From contig JACMMG010000060.1 in assembly GCA_014379165.1 (NCBI GenBank), forward strand, positions 1-13,337: a stretch of 13,337 nt of DNA, given 5' to 3'. The DNA is from Candidatus Parcubacteria bacterium. GTDB taxonomy: Bacteria; Patescibacteriota; Minisyncoccia; Phycocordibacterales; SBAW01. Positions 1 to 7,409 of this stretch are shown here, in pieces. The notes under the pieces are model-generated. The model did no database searches. It saw only the letters and a program-made list of their open reading frames with translations, and was not told where the DNA came from. Each line of letters begins with the position of its first letter. Position 1 is the stretch's first letter. The translations under genes were made by a program, and so were the position numbers.

Positions 1-2
1 AT

Positions 3-650
3 TACAAAGAAGAAGGCTATTTGCCTCATGCACTTGTAAACTTTTTAGCTTTTCTGGGATGGAACCCGGGGGATGAGCGAGAAGTAATGAGCGTGGAGGA
101 AATAATCGACGCCTTTAGTTTTCAGCGTGTGCATAAAGCAGGTGCAAAATTTGATGATATTAAACTAAAGTGGCTCAATCATGAGCACATAAAAAAACTC
201 TCAGACCAAGAGTTTTCTCTAATACTCAATGAATATGCCAAGACGCCAATATCTCCCGCAATTATTCCGCTGCTGAAAGAGCGTTCTCAGACTCTAAAAG
301 AGGCGGTTGATGCTGTTGCAACTGGAGAGTATGACTTCCTTCAAAGTGTTTCTCCCGATAAAGAATTGCTCCTCCAAAGTGCCAAAGCAGAAAAAGAAGA
401 AGTCGTGCAGCACCTTCGAAAACTACTCGAACTTCTTGCACCAATAGGAGATGAAGCTTTCACGATGGAAAAAATAAAAGAGGTGATATTTCCCTATGCA
501 ACCGAGGTAGGGCGCAGCACGGTACTATGGCCCATGCGCACGGCGCTTTCAGGAAAAGAAAAATCCCCAGACCCCTTTACGTTGGCAGCTCTTTTAGGGA
601 AAGAGGAGACTATTTCGCGTTTAAAAAACGCGTTAGAGATGCTAAAATAA
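3..650 (+). CDS. gltX: Glutamyl-tRNA synthetase, C-terminal part (5' end outside window)
   Basis: Class I aminoacyl-tRNA synthetase that charges tRNA-Glu. Only the C-terminal ~215 residues are present; the frame is open to the left edge. The stretch YKEEGYLPHALVNFLAFLGW and the following FSFQRVHKAGAKFDDIKLKW are the conserved region just downstream of the family's KLSKR motif (which would lie off the window), followed by the helical anticodon-binding domain. The catalytic HIGH half is not visible. The gene ends with TAA five bases before the start of the M23 peptidase gene, so the two may be co-transcribed. Recognition is from family memory of the conserved middle segment; confidence is high. 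Confidence 0.93.
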   Translation, partial: YKEEGYLPHALVNFLAFLGWNPGDEREVMSVEEIIDAFSFQRVHKAGAKFDDIKLKWLNHEHIKKLSDQEFSLILNEYAKTPISPAIIPLLKERSQTLKEAVDAVATGEYDFLQSVSPDKELLLQSAKAEKEEVVQHLRKLLELLAPIGDEAFTMEKIKEVIFPYATEVGRSTVLWPMRTALSGKEKSPDPFTLAALLGKEETISRLKNALEMLK

Positions 651-655
651 GGGGA

Positions 656-1921
656 ATGCAGCGCGCCCTCGTACTGATTGCTCTTGTTGTTCTGATAGTT
701 ATTTCAGGCGTAAAGACGCTACCTGTATACGCGCAAAACACGGACCAGCTCCAGGCACAGATAGACGCGAGCAATACCCGTATAAAACAAATTCAGGCTG
801 AAATAGCGGCCCTCCAGCGTCAGCTCACTACCACTACCGCAGAAAAACAAACGCTTCAGAAAGCTATTAACGAACTTAACCTGAGTATTCAAAAAATCCA
901 GAAGAGTATTTCACTTACTCAGGCACAAATAGACAAAAAAGATCTCGAAATAGATACTCTTTCCGACTCGATAGGGGACACAGCCGCCCGGATCTCTCAT
1001 TCTCAAGAAGGTGTAGGGGCTATGCTGCGGGAGTTAAGCGCGTTTGATCAGGAGCCAATGGTGCTGAGCCTTCTTTCAAGCGGCACGCTTTCTTCAGTAT
1101 TTGACGAAGCAGCCAACCTTTCGACCTTGCGCATCGACCTGCAAAATCAGATACAAGATCTCTCCGCGTTGCGCACCGACTTAGAAGGCGACAAGAACGA
1201 AGCCGAAAGTAAGCGAAAAGAACTTGCGAGCCTAAGCTCGCAGTTGGGACAGCAAAAGCAGGGCCTTGACGCTGCAAAGGGCACGCAAAACAAACTTTTG
1301 CAGGATACCAAAAGCAAGGAAGCCACGTATCAGGCACAGATCGCACAAAAGCAAGCGGAGCAGGCCGCATTTGAAAAGACGCTCTTTGACTTAGCTTCAC
1401 AATTGCGAAGCGCCGATCCAACAAATATTCCTGCGGCAGGAAGTGGAGTATTACGCTGGCCGCTTGACGATATTTTTATCACTCAGCAATTTGGAAGGAC
1501 CTCCGATTCCGGACGCCTGTATTCATCGGGTACGCACGACGGTATAGACTTTCGCGCAGCCGTAGGCACGTCTGTGCGTGCAGCCCGCACCGGAACGATA
1601 TTTGAAGTGAACCAAGGCGCCGTACCGCTGTGCCAATACGGCAAATGGGTCCTTATTAAGCACGACAATGGGTTGGCAACTCTCTACGCCCACCTTTCTA
1701 CTATCAATGTTAAAAAAGGCGACGTGGTCGCCGCAGGACAGGTTGTTGGTTTTTCTGGCAATACCGGCTACGCTACGGGACCGCATTTGCACTTTAGCGT
1801 ATACGTTGCAAATTCAGTGGCCTTTAAGCAATACACCTGCAAAAGCGGCTCTACATTGACTATTCCTATTGCCCCCCTCAATGCCTATCTCAACCCACTT
1901 TCTTATTTGCCCGGGTTTTAA
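656..1921 (+). CDS. Secreted coiled-coil M23 metallopeptidase (EnvC/NlpD-like murein hydrolase)
   Basis: 421-residue predicted cell-wall endopeptidase acting outside the membrane. Residues ~1-27 form a signal peptide (hydrophobic VLIALVVLIVISGV, then VYAQ). Residues ~30-265 are a Gln/Lys-rich coiled coil of the EnvC/PcsB type. The C-terminal ~150 residues are a LytM/M23 domain with the zinc ligands in THDGIDF and GPHLHF, plus the YAHLS histidine, so all usual catalytic residues are present. The frame is open back to 527, but the ATG at 656 is chosen because it begins the signal peptide and lies just after the gltX stop. A GGGG run sits immediately before it, too close for an ideal Shine-Dalgarno. 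Likely roles are septum splitting or wall remodelling. Family assignment is sound; the specific substrate is not known. Confidence 0.93.
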   Translation: MQRALVLIALVVLIVISGVKTLPVYAQNTDQLQAQIDASNTRIKQIQAEIAALQRQLTTTTAEKQTLQKAINELNLSIQKIQKSISLTQAQIDKKDLEIDTLSDSIGDTAARISHSQEGVGAMLRELSAFDQEPMVLSLLSSGTLSSVFDEAANLSTLRIDLQNQIQDLSALRTDLEGDKNEAESKRKELASLSSQLGQQKQGLDAAKGTQNKLLQDTKSKEATYQAQIAQKQAEQAAFEKTLFDLASQLRSADPTNIPAAGSGVLRWPLDDIFITQQFGRTSDSGRLYSSGTHDGIDFRAAVGTSVRAARTGTIFEVNQGAVPLCQYGKWVLIKHDNGLATLYAHLSTINVKKGDVVAAGQVVGFSGNTGYATGPHLHFSVYVANSVAFKQYTCKSGSTLTIPIAPLNAYLNPLSYLPGF

Positions 1922-2033
1922 TGTAATTACGGATATGCACACCCCTCCCTTGAGAGCCGTCGTGAATCCTTCATACTAAGGGGGCGGCGGGTCGAACCGT
2001 ACACTTTATTTTTGTACTATTTCTTATATCAAA

Positions 2034-2264
2034 ATGAAAATTGTTGAACTTATTGGATATTGGCTCGTTGTGATCGGCGGAGTTACGTGGGGTCTTGTTG
2101 GCCTAAGCATGCTTATTTCCGGCGATATGAGTTGGAATATCGTAAACATCCTGCTTGGAAGTTGGCCTATGGTTGAAGCTGTCGTTTATGTGCTTGTCGG
2201 ACTCTCTGCAGTCTGGATGCTCGTTATGACAAAAGGCAAACCTGCTGCCACTTCTTCAATGTAG
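2034..2264 (+). CDS. DUF378-family small membrane protein
   Basis: 76-residue protein with two hydrophobic segments (about residues 5-27 and 44-65). It carries the family pattern of IGGVTWGLVGL in the first helix and AVVYVLVGLSAV in the second, matching DUF378 (YuzA-like) proteins, which are usually 60-80 residues and of unknown function. The ATG at 2034 has no Shine-Dalgarno. A TACTAT box at about 2013-2018 sits near the start, suggesting a very short leader. It stands alone, with a terminator hairpin after it. Confidence 0.8.
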   Translation: MKIVELIGYWLVVIGGVTWGLVGLSMLISGDMSWNIVNILLGSWPMVEAVVYVLVGLSAVWMLVMTKGKPAATSSM

Positions 2265-2284
2265 GACGTGTATCCTCTTGTCAG

Positions 2285-2318
2285 AAACTCTCCTGGCTTT
2301 TTTAGCGGGGGAGTTTTT
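2285..2318 (+). terminator. Rho-independent terminator after the DUF378 gene
   Basis: The stem AAACTCTCC (2285-2293) pairs with GGGGAGTTT (2308-2316), with one G-T wobble. The loop is 14 bases and the 3' arm runs into TTTTT. Confidence 0.7.
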
Positions 2319-2319
2319 G

Positions 2320-2430
2320 ATTCGCTAGCAAAGTGAGAGAAAAGAAAGCTTGTTTTCTTTTCCGAGCGAGCGACGTGAATATAGGTTCATTCCGAGGAAC
2401 CTCTATTCGCTAGCAAAGTGAGAGAAAAGA
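2320..2430. repeat. Pair of perfect 26-base direct repeats flanking hairpins
   Basis: Bases 2320-2345 and 2405-2430 are identical (both begin ATTCGCTAGCAAAG). Between them lie two small hairpins: GAAAAGAAA with TTTCTTTTC (around 2339-2362), and AGGTTC with GAACCT (around 2383-2402). The second copy ends a few bases before the extended -10 of the ABC exporter. It is not an insertion sequence, as nothing coding lies between the copies. It could be a duplicated regulatory element or a slippage product. Confidence 0.75.
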
Positions 2431-2437
2431 GGGAATA

Positions 2438-2446
2438 TGCTATACT
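2438..2446 (+). promoter_or_regulatory. Extended -10 promoter (TGC TATACT) of the ABC exporter genes
   Basis: TGC followed by TATACT (2441-2446) is an extended -10 for sigma-70. No convincing -35 lies 16-18 bases upstream. Only 11 bases separate it from the ATG at 2458, so the transcript would have a leader of about 4-5 bases. Confidence 0.5.
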
Positions 2447-2457
2447 GTTCACCAACC

Positions 2458-3210
2458 ATGGAAAAAGCAGTTTCTGTCGCACATCTGAGCAAGACGTACC
2501 CGGGCGGTGTCGCAGCGCTAAAAGGTATTAGCCTCGATATTGAAGCGGGAGATTTTTTTGCCTTGCTTGGTCCAAACGGAGCAGGAAAGACCACGCTCAT
2601 CGGTATTCTTGCTGGACTGGTAGTAAAAAGTGAAGGGAAGACAAGCATTTTTGGTCATGATGTAAATACGGATGCGTCGCGTGCAAAAACATACATCGGG
2701 CTCGTACCACAGGAATTCAACTTCAATATTTTTGAAAAGGTAATAGATATCATCGTCGACCAAGCAGGGTTTTATGGTATTCCACGCGCACAAGCCATTA
2801 GCAATGCCGAGCCTATTCTTCGAGACTTAGGGCTTTGGGAAAAGCGTAATGAACCTTCGCAGAAGCTTTCAGGGGGCATGAAGCGCCGGCTTATGATCGC
2901 TCGCGCGCTTATTCATAAGCCCAAACTCCTGATTTTGGACGAACCGACCGCGGGGGTGGACGTCGAGCTGCGACGGCAAATGTGGACCTTCTTGCGAAAA
3001 ATGAATGAGAACGGCACCACTATCATCCTTACAACTCATTATCTCGAAGAGGCTGAGCAGCTGTGCCGTACGGTTGCCGTCATAAATAAGGGCGAGATTG
3101 TTGTCCACGAGCCAATGGAAGCGCTTCTTAAACGCAGTGCGGGGGAGAAGCTTGAGGATATTTATCTGGGTCTTATCGGAAGCGAAGAAAAAGAAATTTT
3201 GACCCAATAG
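2458..3210 (+). CDS. ABC-2 type exporter, ATP-binding subunit
   Basis: 250-residue ATPase that should power the membrane subunit encoded next. All ABC motifs are present: Walker A GPNGAGKTT near residue 39, Q-loop LVPQE, signature LSGGMKRR, Walker B LLILDEPT, and the H-loop TTHYLEE. The arrangement is that of the DrrA/NodI/CcmA group of drug, polysaccharide or lipid exporters. Two starts are possible. The ATG at 2437 has AGAGGG four bases upstream, but it lies inside the promoter. The ATG at 2458, chosen here, lies just after an extended -10 and gives the usual N-terminus (MEKAVSVAHLSKTY). The stop is three bases before the permease gene. The substrate cannot be told from sequence. Confidence 0.93.
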   Translation: MEKAVSVAHLSKTYPGGVAALKGISLDIEAGDFFALLGPNGAGKTTLIGILAGLVVKSEGKTSIFGHDVNTDASRAKTYIGLVPQEFNFNIFEKVIDIIVDQAGFYGIPRAQAISNAEPILRDLGLWEKRNEPSQKLSGGMKRRLMIARALIHKPKLLILDEPTAGVDVELRRQMWTFLRKMNENGTTIILTTHYLEEAEQLCRTVAVINKGEIVVHEPMEALLKRSAGEKLEDIYLGLIGSEEKEILTQ

Positions 3211-3213
3211 CAT

Positions 3214-3987
3214 ATGCAACCTTCACAAATAGTTACAGCATATTACACAATGATGCGCCGCGGTGTAGTGCGCATTATACGCATTTGGTCGCAAACCCTT
3301 TTGCCACCGGTTGTGACAACGTCACTTTATTTCATTGTGTTTGGTACATTCATTGGCTCTCAGCTTCAGCCTATTCATGGCTTTTCGTACATTCAGTTCA
3401 TTGTGCCCGGCCTTATCATGATGGCAGTTATCACGAGCTCTTATACTGAAACCGTTTCGACCTTTTACTTTGCTAAGTGGGTGCGCACAATTGATGAAAT
3501 ACTTGTTTCTCCGATGCCGGACTGGGTAGTAATTGCCGGCTTTGTAAGTGGGGGAGTATTGCGAGGACTTCTCGTTGGCATACTGGTACTTGTCGTATCG
3601 CTTTTCTTTACACAGATTGCGATAGCAAATTTCTTCGTACTTATTGCGGCACTTATCCTTACCTCACTTCTTTTCTCTTTTGCGGGGCTGATTAACGGCA
3701 TCTACGCTAAGGGGTTTGATGGCATATCAATCGTGCCAACATTCGTACTTACCCCATTGACCTACCTTGGCGGCATCTTTTATTCCATTCAGCAGTTCCC
3801 AGAATTTTGGCAAAAGGTTTCGCTCTTTAACCCGATCTTATACATGGTAAATGCATTCCGGTACGGCTTTCTTGGGGTCTCGGACGTATCTCTCGCACTT
3901 TGTTTTTCTATCCTAATAGGACTAACACTAGCATTCGGTATTGTGGCAATGTATCTCTTTAAAAGGGGAGTGGGCATCAAAAACTAG
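3214..3987 (+). CDS. ABC-2 type exporter, permease subunit
   Basis: 257-residue integral membrane protein with six predicted transmembrane helices, roughly at 25-45, 57-80, 103-133, 138-160, 170-190 and 226-250. The segment around FNPILYMVNAFRYGFLG is the typical ABC-2 membrane domain (NodJ/DrrB-like) signature near the last periplasmic loop. Length is normal for the family. It starts three bases after the ATPase stop with no Shine-Dalgarno, so translation is probably coupled. Together the two proteins make a dimer-of-dimers exporter of unknown substrate. Confidence 0.92.
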   Translation: MQPSQIVTAYYTMMRRGVVRIIRIWSQTLLPPVVTTSLYFIVFGTFIGSQLQPIHGFSYIQFIVPGLIMMAVITSSYTETVSTFYFAKWVRTIDEILVSPMPDWVVIAGFVSGGVLRGLLVGILVLVVSLFFTQIAIANFFVLIAALILTSLLFSFAGLINGIYAKGFDGISIVPTFVLTPLTYLGGIFYSIQQFPEFWQKVSLFNPILYMVNAFRYGFLGVSDVSLALCFSILIGLTLAFGIVAMYLFKRGVGIKN

Positions 3988-4132
3988 TTATAATTCTCCG
4001 GTTCTACAGAGTTTTGTGCCCTGCAGCTTCTTAATCTCATCTACATGATACTCCTCGTACACTTTCTTGTAAGCGAGAGGGAGAGGGCACCCTTAATCGC
4101 CGTACGAATTTAAACATTGTTCCCGGGATAGG

Positions 4133-4162
4133 ACGTCTGAACCGTATGGGTTCGGACGTTTT
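4133..4162 (+). terminator. Rho-independent terminator, plus-strand reading
   Basis: The 11-base stem ACGTCTGAACC (4133-4143) pairs with GGTTCGGACGT (4149-4159), with one wobble, a GTATG loop and a TTTT tail. It sits between the convergent exporter and transglutaminase-like genes. The minus-strand reading lacks a U run, so it serves the exporter side. The TTTT overlaps the stop codon of the opposing gene. Confidence 0.75.
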
Positions 4163-4805
4163 AGTTACGATATCCTTTTTTGTGCCATTCTTCGTTGTCT
4201 AAAGATTTGCGTTCGATAAGTGAGGCGGGGCGGAGTTTGCGCATCATGTTTTTGGGTGCAATAGGGAAGTGCGGAGAGTCATCAAGATCTATCGATATAT
4301 AATCAAGGTCCTTCTCATCTGTAACCCACCCTGCCCCGTACTTTTTTAAATTAAAGGGCTTCGAATAGGCTCGCAATGTTTTTTTACCGTTCTTCCATAA
4401 AAAATATTCATGGAAGTATGACATTGCAAGTTCGCGCACCGTTTTATACACCGGGTCGCGCCATCGCAGTATCGCGTGGTTCGTTTTACTCATCGCTCCC
4501 CATAAACCATTTTCTTTAAAAAGCGCTACCACGTGGTCATCGTCGTACCGTTGTGTTCGTAAGTCCATTAAAAGAGGTTCTTTACCATGATAGGCGAGGC
4601 AAGCGGCGGCAAATACTGCACCCTCAAGACAATGCATACGTTTTTCTCTTAAAACTCGGCGCGGCGAAAGGTTGGTCTCCCCCGCCAATTCAAAATTTAT
4701 GGGGGAGTGGTCTAGATAGTCTTGGATGAGGGACGGCGTGCGAAGTTTTTTAAAGACGCGGTGCTCAGCGGGGGACAGATGCGCGCGCAAATCGTCGTGG
4801 TACAT
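4161..4805 (-). CDS. Transglutaminase-like cysteine hydrolase family protein
   Basis: 214-residue soluble protein without signal peptide or membrane segment. The middle carries a plausible Cys-His-acid set: RMHCLEGAVFAAACLAYHG (Cys), DDDHVVALF (His), and the stretch SKTNHAILRWRDPVY with a candidate third residue. This order and spacing fit the transglutaminase-like/papain-fold superfamily found in small bacteria. The exact reaction is unknown. The gene is transcribed toward the exporter operon and away from the prophage. Its 5' end lies 45 bases from the left attachment site, with an extended -10 eight bases before the ATG. Family assignment is moderate. Confidence 0.65.
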   Translation of the reverse strand: MYHDDLRAHLSPAEHRVFKKLRTPSLIQDYLDHSPINFELAGETNLSPRRVLREKRMHCLEGAVFAAACLAYHGKEPLLMDLRTQRYDDDHVVALFKENGLWGAMSKTNHAILRWRDPVYKTVRELAMSYFHEYFLWKNGKKTLRAYSKPFNLKKYGAGWVTDEKDLDYISIDLDDSPHFPIAPKNMMRKLRPASLIERKSLDNEEWHKKGYRN

Positions 4806-4813
4806 GCATATGT

Positions 4814-4822
4814 ATTGTAGCA
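4814..4822 (-). promoter_or_regulatory. Extended -10 promoter (TGC TACAAT) of the transglutaminase-like gene
   Basis: On the minus strand TGC then TACAAT (4819 down to 4814) lies eight bases before the ATG at 4805, predicting an almost leaderless mRNA. No good -35 is seen. Confidence 0.5.
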
Positions 4823-4849
4823 GGGCAGCTGTCCGTTCTAAGTATATAA

Positions 4850-4877
4850 GGGTCGCACAATATACCTTTTGCGACCC
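4850..4877 (+). other. Left attachment site (attL), dif-like Xer site
   Basis: A 28-base site with the 11-6-11 layout of Xer recombination sites: left arm GGGTCGCACAA (4850-4860), centre TATACC (4861-4866), right arm TTTTGCGACCC (4867-4877). The arms form an inverted repeat with a single mismatch in the inner nine bases. The left arm matches the E. coli dif XerC arm GGTGCGCATAA at 8 of 11 positions. Bases 4860-4875 recur exactly at 9835-9850, at the other end of the phage genes, so this is the left phage-chromosome junction. Confidence 0.75.
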
Positions 4878-5315
4878 TACAATGCCTGTAAGGCTATTAG
4901 AGCCTTGCTCGCGGAGGGGTCATTCTCTGAGTGCGAGTTTAAAGAGCAAAGAGCTGTGCCAATCGTATTTGCCGGCTCTACCCTATGCAGGATTGGGCTT
5001 ACCTTTGGAGGTCCTTCGAAGTCCTGCTTAGGGCAGAGTTTAAGAATCAGAGACACCTTGTGGTCCCTCGCCTAAAACAGAGGGCCGGTATACGGAACGG
5101 TGATTCCCTTCTCCGAAACAAAGAAAATCTTTTGATTTTTTTTGGACTAGGAGAGGGCACCATAACAGCCGGTTCCGGAACGGAACCGACCATTAGGTCT
5201 TTGAGTTTAGGTGTAGAAATTTAAGCGGCGCTTCGCGCGCAACGCGAAGCGCCGCTCCCCCGGTCCTCATAGTGCGCCGTAGGCGCGATTGATTAATTAA
5301 GTAACGTAAAGATAT
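4878..5315. other. Non-coding region of the phage (origin/packaging candidate)
   Basis: About 440 bases without a convincing gene. It holds stem-loops AAGGCT/AGCCTT (4890-4906), CGGTTCC/GGAACCG (5170-5188), a 14-base GC-rich hairpin (5224-5256) and GCGCC/GGCGC (5274-5286). In the circular phage genome it joins the 9634-9834 stretch into one region of about 630 bases, comparable to the Ff intergenic region that contains the replication origins and packaging signal. Short open frames here lack family resemblance or start signals. Confidence 0.55.
5224..5256. other. Perfect 14-base GC-rich stem-loop, candidate phage packaging signal or origin
   Basis: AGCGGCGCTTCGCG (5224-5237) is the exact reverse complement of 5243-5256, with the loop CGCAA. 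No U run follows on either strand, which argues against a terminator. It lies 60 bases upstream of the ssDNA-binding protein gene. Ff packages its ssDNA through a GC-rich hairpin in the intergenic region; this is the strongest candidate here, by position and shape only. Confidence 0.55.
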
Positions 5316-5594
5316 ATGAAATTTTATACCGAAGGTACTGTCGTTGCAGTTGAAAAAGGATCCTTTAATGACCAGTCGACAGGACAGCTTGTAGAGTTCT
5401 ATAAGAATTTTATTCAGTGTGATGATGAGTCGGTTGTAACTCTCGGGTCCGGTAAGGCAGATTTTTCAAAATATAAAGGCAAGCAGGTCGTCTGCACAGT
5501 AGATGCTCGTATCCCGAATGGAGAAAAGCTTTATAAACTCACTATCAGAGAAATGAGAGATGTACGGGAATCTGATGAGGAAACAATCGTATAG
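5316..5594 (+). CDS. Phage ssDNA-binding protein (pV-like, OB-fold)
   Basis: 92-residue soluble acidic protein predicted to be mostly beta-strand: FYTEGTVVAVEKGSF, then FYKNFIQCDD, KQVVCTVDARI and LYKLTIREMRDV, ending in the acidic tail ESDEETIV. Size (Ff pV has 87 residues), predicted OB fold, and place just upstream of the major coat gene fit the protein that coats newly made phage ssDNA before export. An acidic C-terminal tail is a common trait of ssDNA-binding proteins. There is no sequence identity to Ff pV that can be claimed by eye, so the call rests on fold pattern and context. Confidence 0.65.
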   Translation: MKFYTEGTVVAVEKGSFNDQSTGQLVEFYKNFIQCDDESVVTLGSGKADFSKYKGKQVVCTVDARIPNGEKLYKLTIREMRDVRESDEETIV

Positions 5595-5659
5595 GGTCGA
5601 AACCACTATCCCTAGCTACAAGCAGGATCGTCATCTACACAAACTAATCAAAAAAACTT

Positions 5660-5827
5660 ATGTGGGGCATTGCTTCAACTACGGCGCTTTTGACTAGCAC
5701 CTTTACGGACCTTGGTTCCATTATGACTTTCGTTCTCGGCTCAGTAGTCGCAGTAGCGTTGGGTCTTGTGGCTCTTGGATTCGGTTGGCGCTATCTCAAG
5801 AAATACGTTACTGGAAAGAAATTCTAG
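5660..5827 (+). CDS. Major coat protein (pVIII-like)
   Basis: 55-residue protein too short for a standard ORF cut-off. It has the layout of inovirus major coat proteins. The N-terminal half is small and polar (TTALLTSTFTDLGS), then comes a hydrophobic helix rich in Gly/Ala/Val (TFVLGSVVAVALGLVALGFG), then the basic end WRYLKKYVTGKKF that would face the DNA. Ff pVIII also has a lysine-rich C-terminus facing the genome. A typical cleavable signal peptide is not obvious, so it may be inserted without processing. The start is preceded by an A-rich run, not a Shine-Dalgarno. Base composition is nearer the host's (about half GC by eye) than that of the next gene. Confidence 0.8.
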   Translation: MWGIASTTALLTSTFTDLGSIMTFVLGSVVAVALGLVALGFGWRYLKKYVTGKKF

Positions 5828-5831
5828 TTTC

Positions 5832-7133
5832 ATGTTTCGTCGTTATATAAATCTTGCGGGCATTATAGGGTTACTCTTTTTTGGAGTACCCTTTTTTGCA
5901 TCTGCAACTGTTTATCAGCAATCTGATTCAGGTACGAAATCTGCTGTTGCGGATAGTGGAACTCAATTTATTGGAAACAATATTTCAGGACAATTTCAAG
6001 CATTTTCTTTTTATGTTGAGGGAACTACACATAGTATTTCAATCCAAATTAATGAGTGTGATGACGCAGGTTATACAACTTGTGCGGAAATTTTAGATGG
6101 CGACATTTCAACTTCTTCTTTATCTTCAACACCTAACGTAAAAACTAAAGTTACTTTTTCTGCACTTGATGAATATACTTTGCAATCAAGTAAATATTAC
6201 ATGGTGCACATATCTGGTTTTGCTGGAATTTATGTTTATGGAAAAACTGCTTCTTCTACAAATTTAGGTTGGTGTAGAACATATAACGGAAGTTCTCCAT
6301 GTTCATTAAACGACACCATTGTTAAAGATGCATATTGGCAACTTATTACTGCTTTAGATTTATCTAGTGAAAGTGGAATTTATTCTTATGGTTCAGGACA
6401 TACATATACTCCTACTCCAAGTATGGTTACCCCTTCAACAATTGTAGATTTTCAATTTGATTATTTAAATAGTGGATTAGACTCCCCTCTTTATATTTAT
6501 TCAGGTGTTGAAATTCAACAATTAGGAGTTACTGCTTCTCCTGCTTATGTTGTGCAACCTATAACCACGTCTGGTGTTTCTACTTTTTCTGATAGTGTAA
6601 TTCTTTCTCAGGGGGCTGCTTATTCTTGGAGGCCATTTTTAGAAAATGCTTCTAGTACAAGACTGTATGGAGATACATATAATTTTTCTGTTGTTACACA
6701 AAATACTTTAGGGTCCCCTTTTAGTGCCTCTACTACAAATTCTGTTGGAGGTTTGATCGGTATTCCTGATGGAACTACAGAACCAACCGGTAATGATATT
6801 GTCGATTATTTTGCAAATCTTGCTGATGCAATTGGAAATAAAATACCCTTTAGTTATTTTATTGGAATTATAAATACATTTGAGGATATTGATACTTCTG
6901 GTACGACTGGTTCAACTACTTTAATTGCTTTAAATATTGCTAGTTCTACTTCTTTTAGCGTTTTAAATACTAATATGATTCCTAACCTTACTGTTACTAC
7001 AGATACGGTAATGAAGTATCTTCCCTTTGCTGTTTTATCTGGTTTTCTTCTTCTTCAAGCAGTTAGTTTTTGGGGGATGTGGGTTTGGTACATGTATCGA
7101 AGGGTTGGAGGCTTAATTGGTAGATTACAATAG
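5832..7133 (+). CDS. Phage adsorption/tip protein (pIII-like)
   Basis: 433-residue type I membrane protein. Residues 1-25 are a signal peptide (basic MFRR, hydrophobic core, FFASA cleavage context). A Ser/Thr-rich, beta-strand-like ectodomain of about 370 residues follows, with four Cys (NECDDAGYTTC and GWCRTYNGSSPC). A C-terminal helix near residues 393-418 ends in a basic tail (YRRVGGLIGRLQ). This topology and the place right after the major coat gene match pIII, which binds the host receptor and anchors the phage tip. The open frame extends upstream to 5766, but that part overlaps the coat gene, so the ATG at 5832, four bases after the coat stop, is chosen. It is strikingly AT-rich, with few C bases. 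The receptor is unknown; type IV pili are a usual inovirus target. Confidence 0.75.
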   Translation: MFRRYINLAGIIGLLFFGVPFFASATVYQQSDSGTKSAVADSGTQFIGNNISGQFQAFSFYVEGTTHSISIQINECDDAGYTTCAEILDGDISTSSLSSTPNVKTKVTFSALDEYTLQSSKYYMVHISGFAGIYVYGKTASSTNLGWCRTYNGSSPCSLNDTIVKDAYWQLITALDLSSESGIYSYGSGHTYTPTPSMVTPSTIVDFQFDYLNSGLDSPLYIYSGVEIQQLGVTASPAYVVQPITTSGVSTFSDSVILSQGAAYSWRPFLENASSTRLYGDTYNFSVVTQNTLGSPFSASTTNSVGGLIGIPDGTTEPTGNDIVDYFANLADAIGNKIPFSYFIGIINTFEDIDTSGTTGSTTLIALNIASSTSFSVLNTNMIPNLTVTTDTVMKYLPFAVLSGFLLLQAVSFWGMWVWYMYRRVGGLIGRLQ

Positions 7134-7134
7134 T

Positions 7135-7407
7135 ATGTTTAATTTTCTTTTTTCAGCAATAAAAATTGGAGCTCTGTTAGGAGTATTAGGAGGGATTATT
7201 TATTTACTTCCCACTGGTGCCTTTCCTCCTGCCGCGCATGATTCTATTGTTTCGATTTGGGGTTATTTGAAGCCTTGGACTTTCTTTTTGAATATAGGAC
7301 AGTTTTTTATTGTTCTTACAATAATTGTTTTTACAGAAGGTGTTATATGGGCGTTCATAATTCTTATGTGGTTTTATCGATTAATCTTTGGTGTTAAATC
7401 TTCATAA
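7135..7407 (+). CDS. Minor coat protein (pVI-like), three membrane segments
   Basis: 90-residue hydrophobic protein with segments at about 5-27, 45-62 and 65-85, ending in FYRLIFGVKSS. In Ff phages, pVI (112 residues, three membrane segments) sits with pIII at the terminating tip and its gene follows gene III, exactly as here. The start at 7135 lies one base after the upstream stop; an alternative start at 7117 would overlap the previous gene. No Shine-Dalgarno is present. The call is from topology and gene order. Confidence 0.7.
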   Translation: MFNFLFSAIKIGALLGVLGGIIYLLPTGAFPPAAHDSIVSIWGYLKPWTFFLNIGQFFIVLTIIVFTEGVIWAFIILMWFYRLIFGVKSS

Positions 7408-7409
7408 GT

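Noticed and set aside
1020..1792. Minus-strand open frames inside the M23 gene
   Set aside because: The plus-strand frame has a signal peptide and intact catalytic motifs; the antisense frames have none.
2320..2430. CRISPR array from the 26-base repeats
   Set aside because: Only two copies with a single spacer of 59 bases containing hairpins, and no cas genes nearby.
4850..4877. The AGGGTCGCA/TGCGACCCT stem as a terminator
   Set aside because: No U run on either strand and the unit has Xer-site geometry; the repeat at 9835 explains it as an attachment site.
4068..5162. Recurrence of GGAGAGGGCACC near 4080 and 5150 as a repeat family
   Set aside because: Only 12 bases, two copies, no symmetry or shared context; compatible with chance.
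4869..5224. Two overlapping plus-strand open frames (4869-5075, 4985-5224) as phage genes
   Set aside because: No start signals, no hydrophobic or motif pattern, and they cross several stem-loops; the region fits a non-coding phage origin better.
5766..5831. Upstream extension of the spike gene to 5766
   Set aside because: It would overlap the major coat gene by 62 bases, and it lacks a signal peptide start; the ATG at 5832 gives a classic one.
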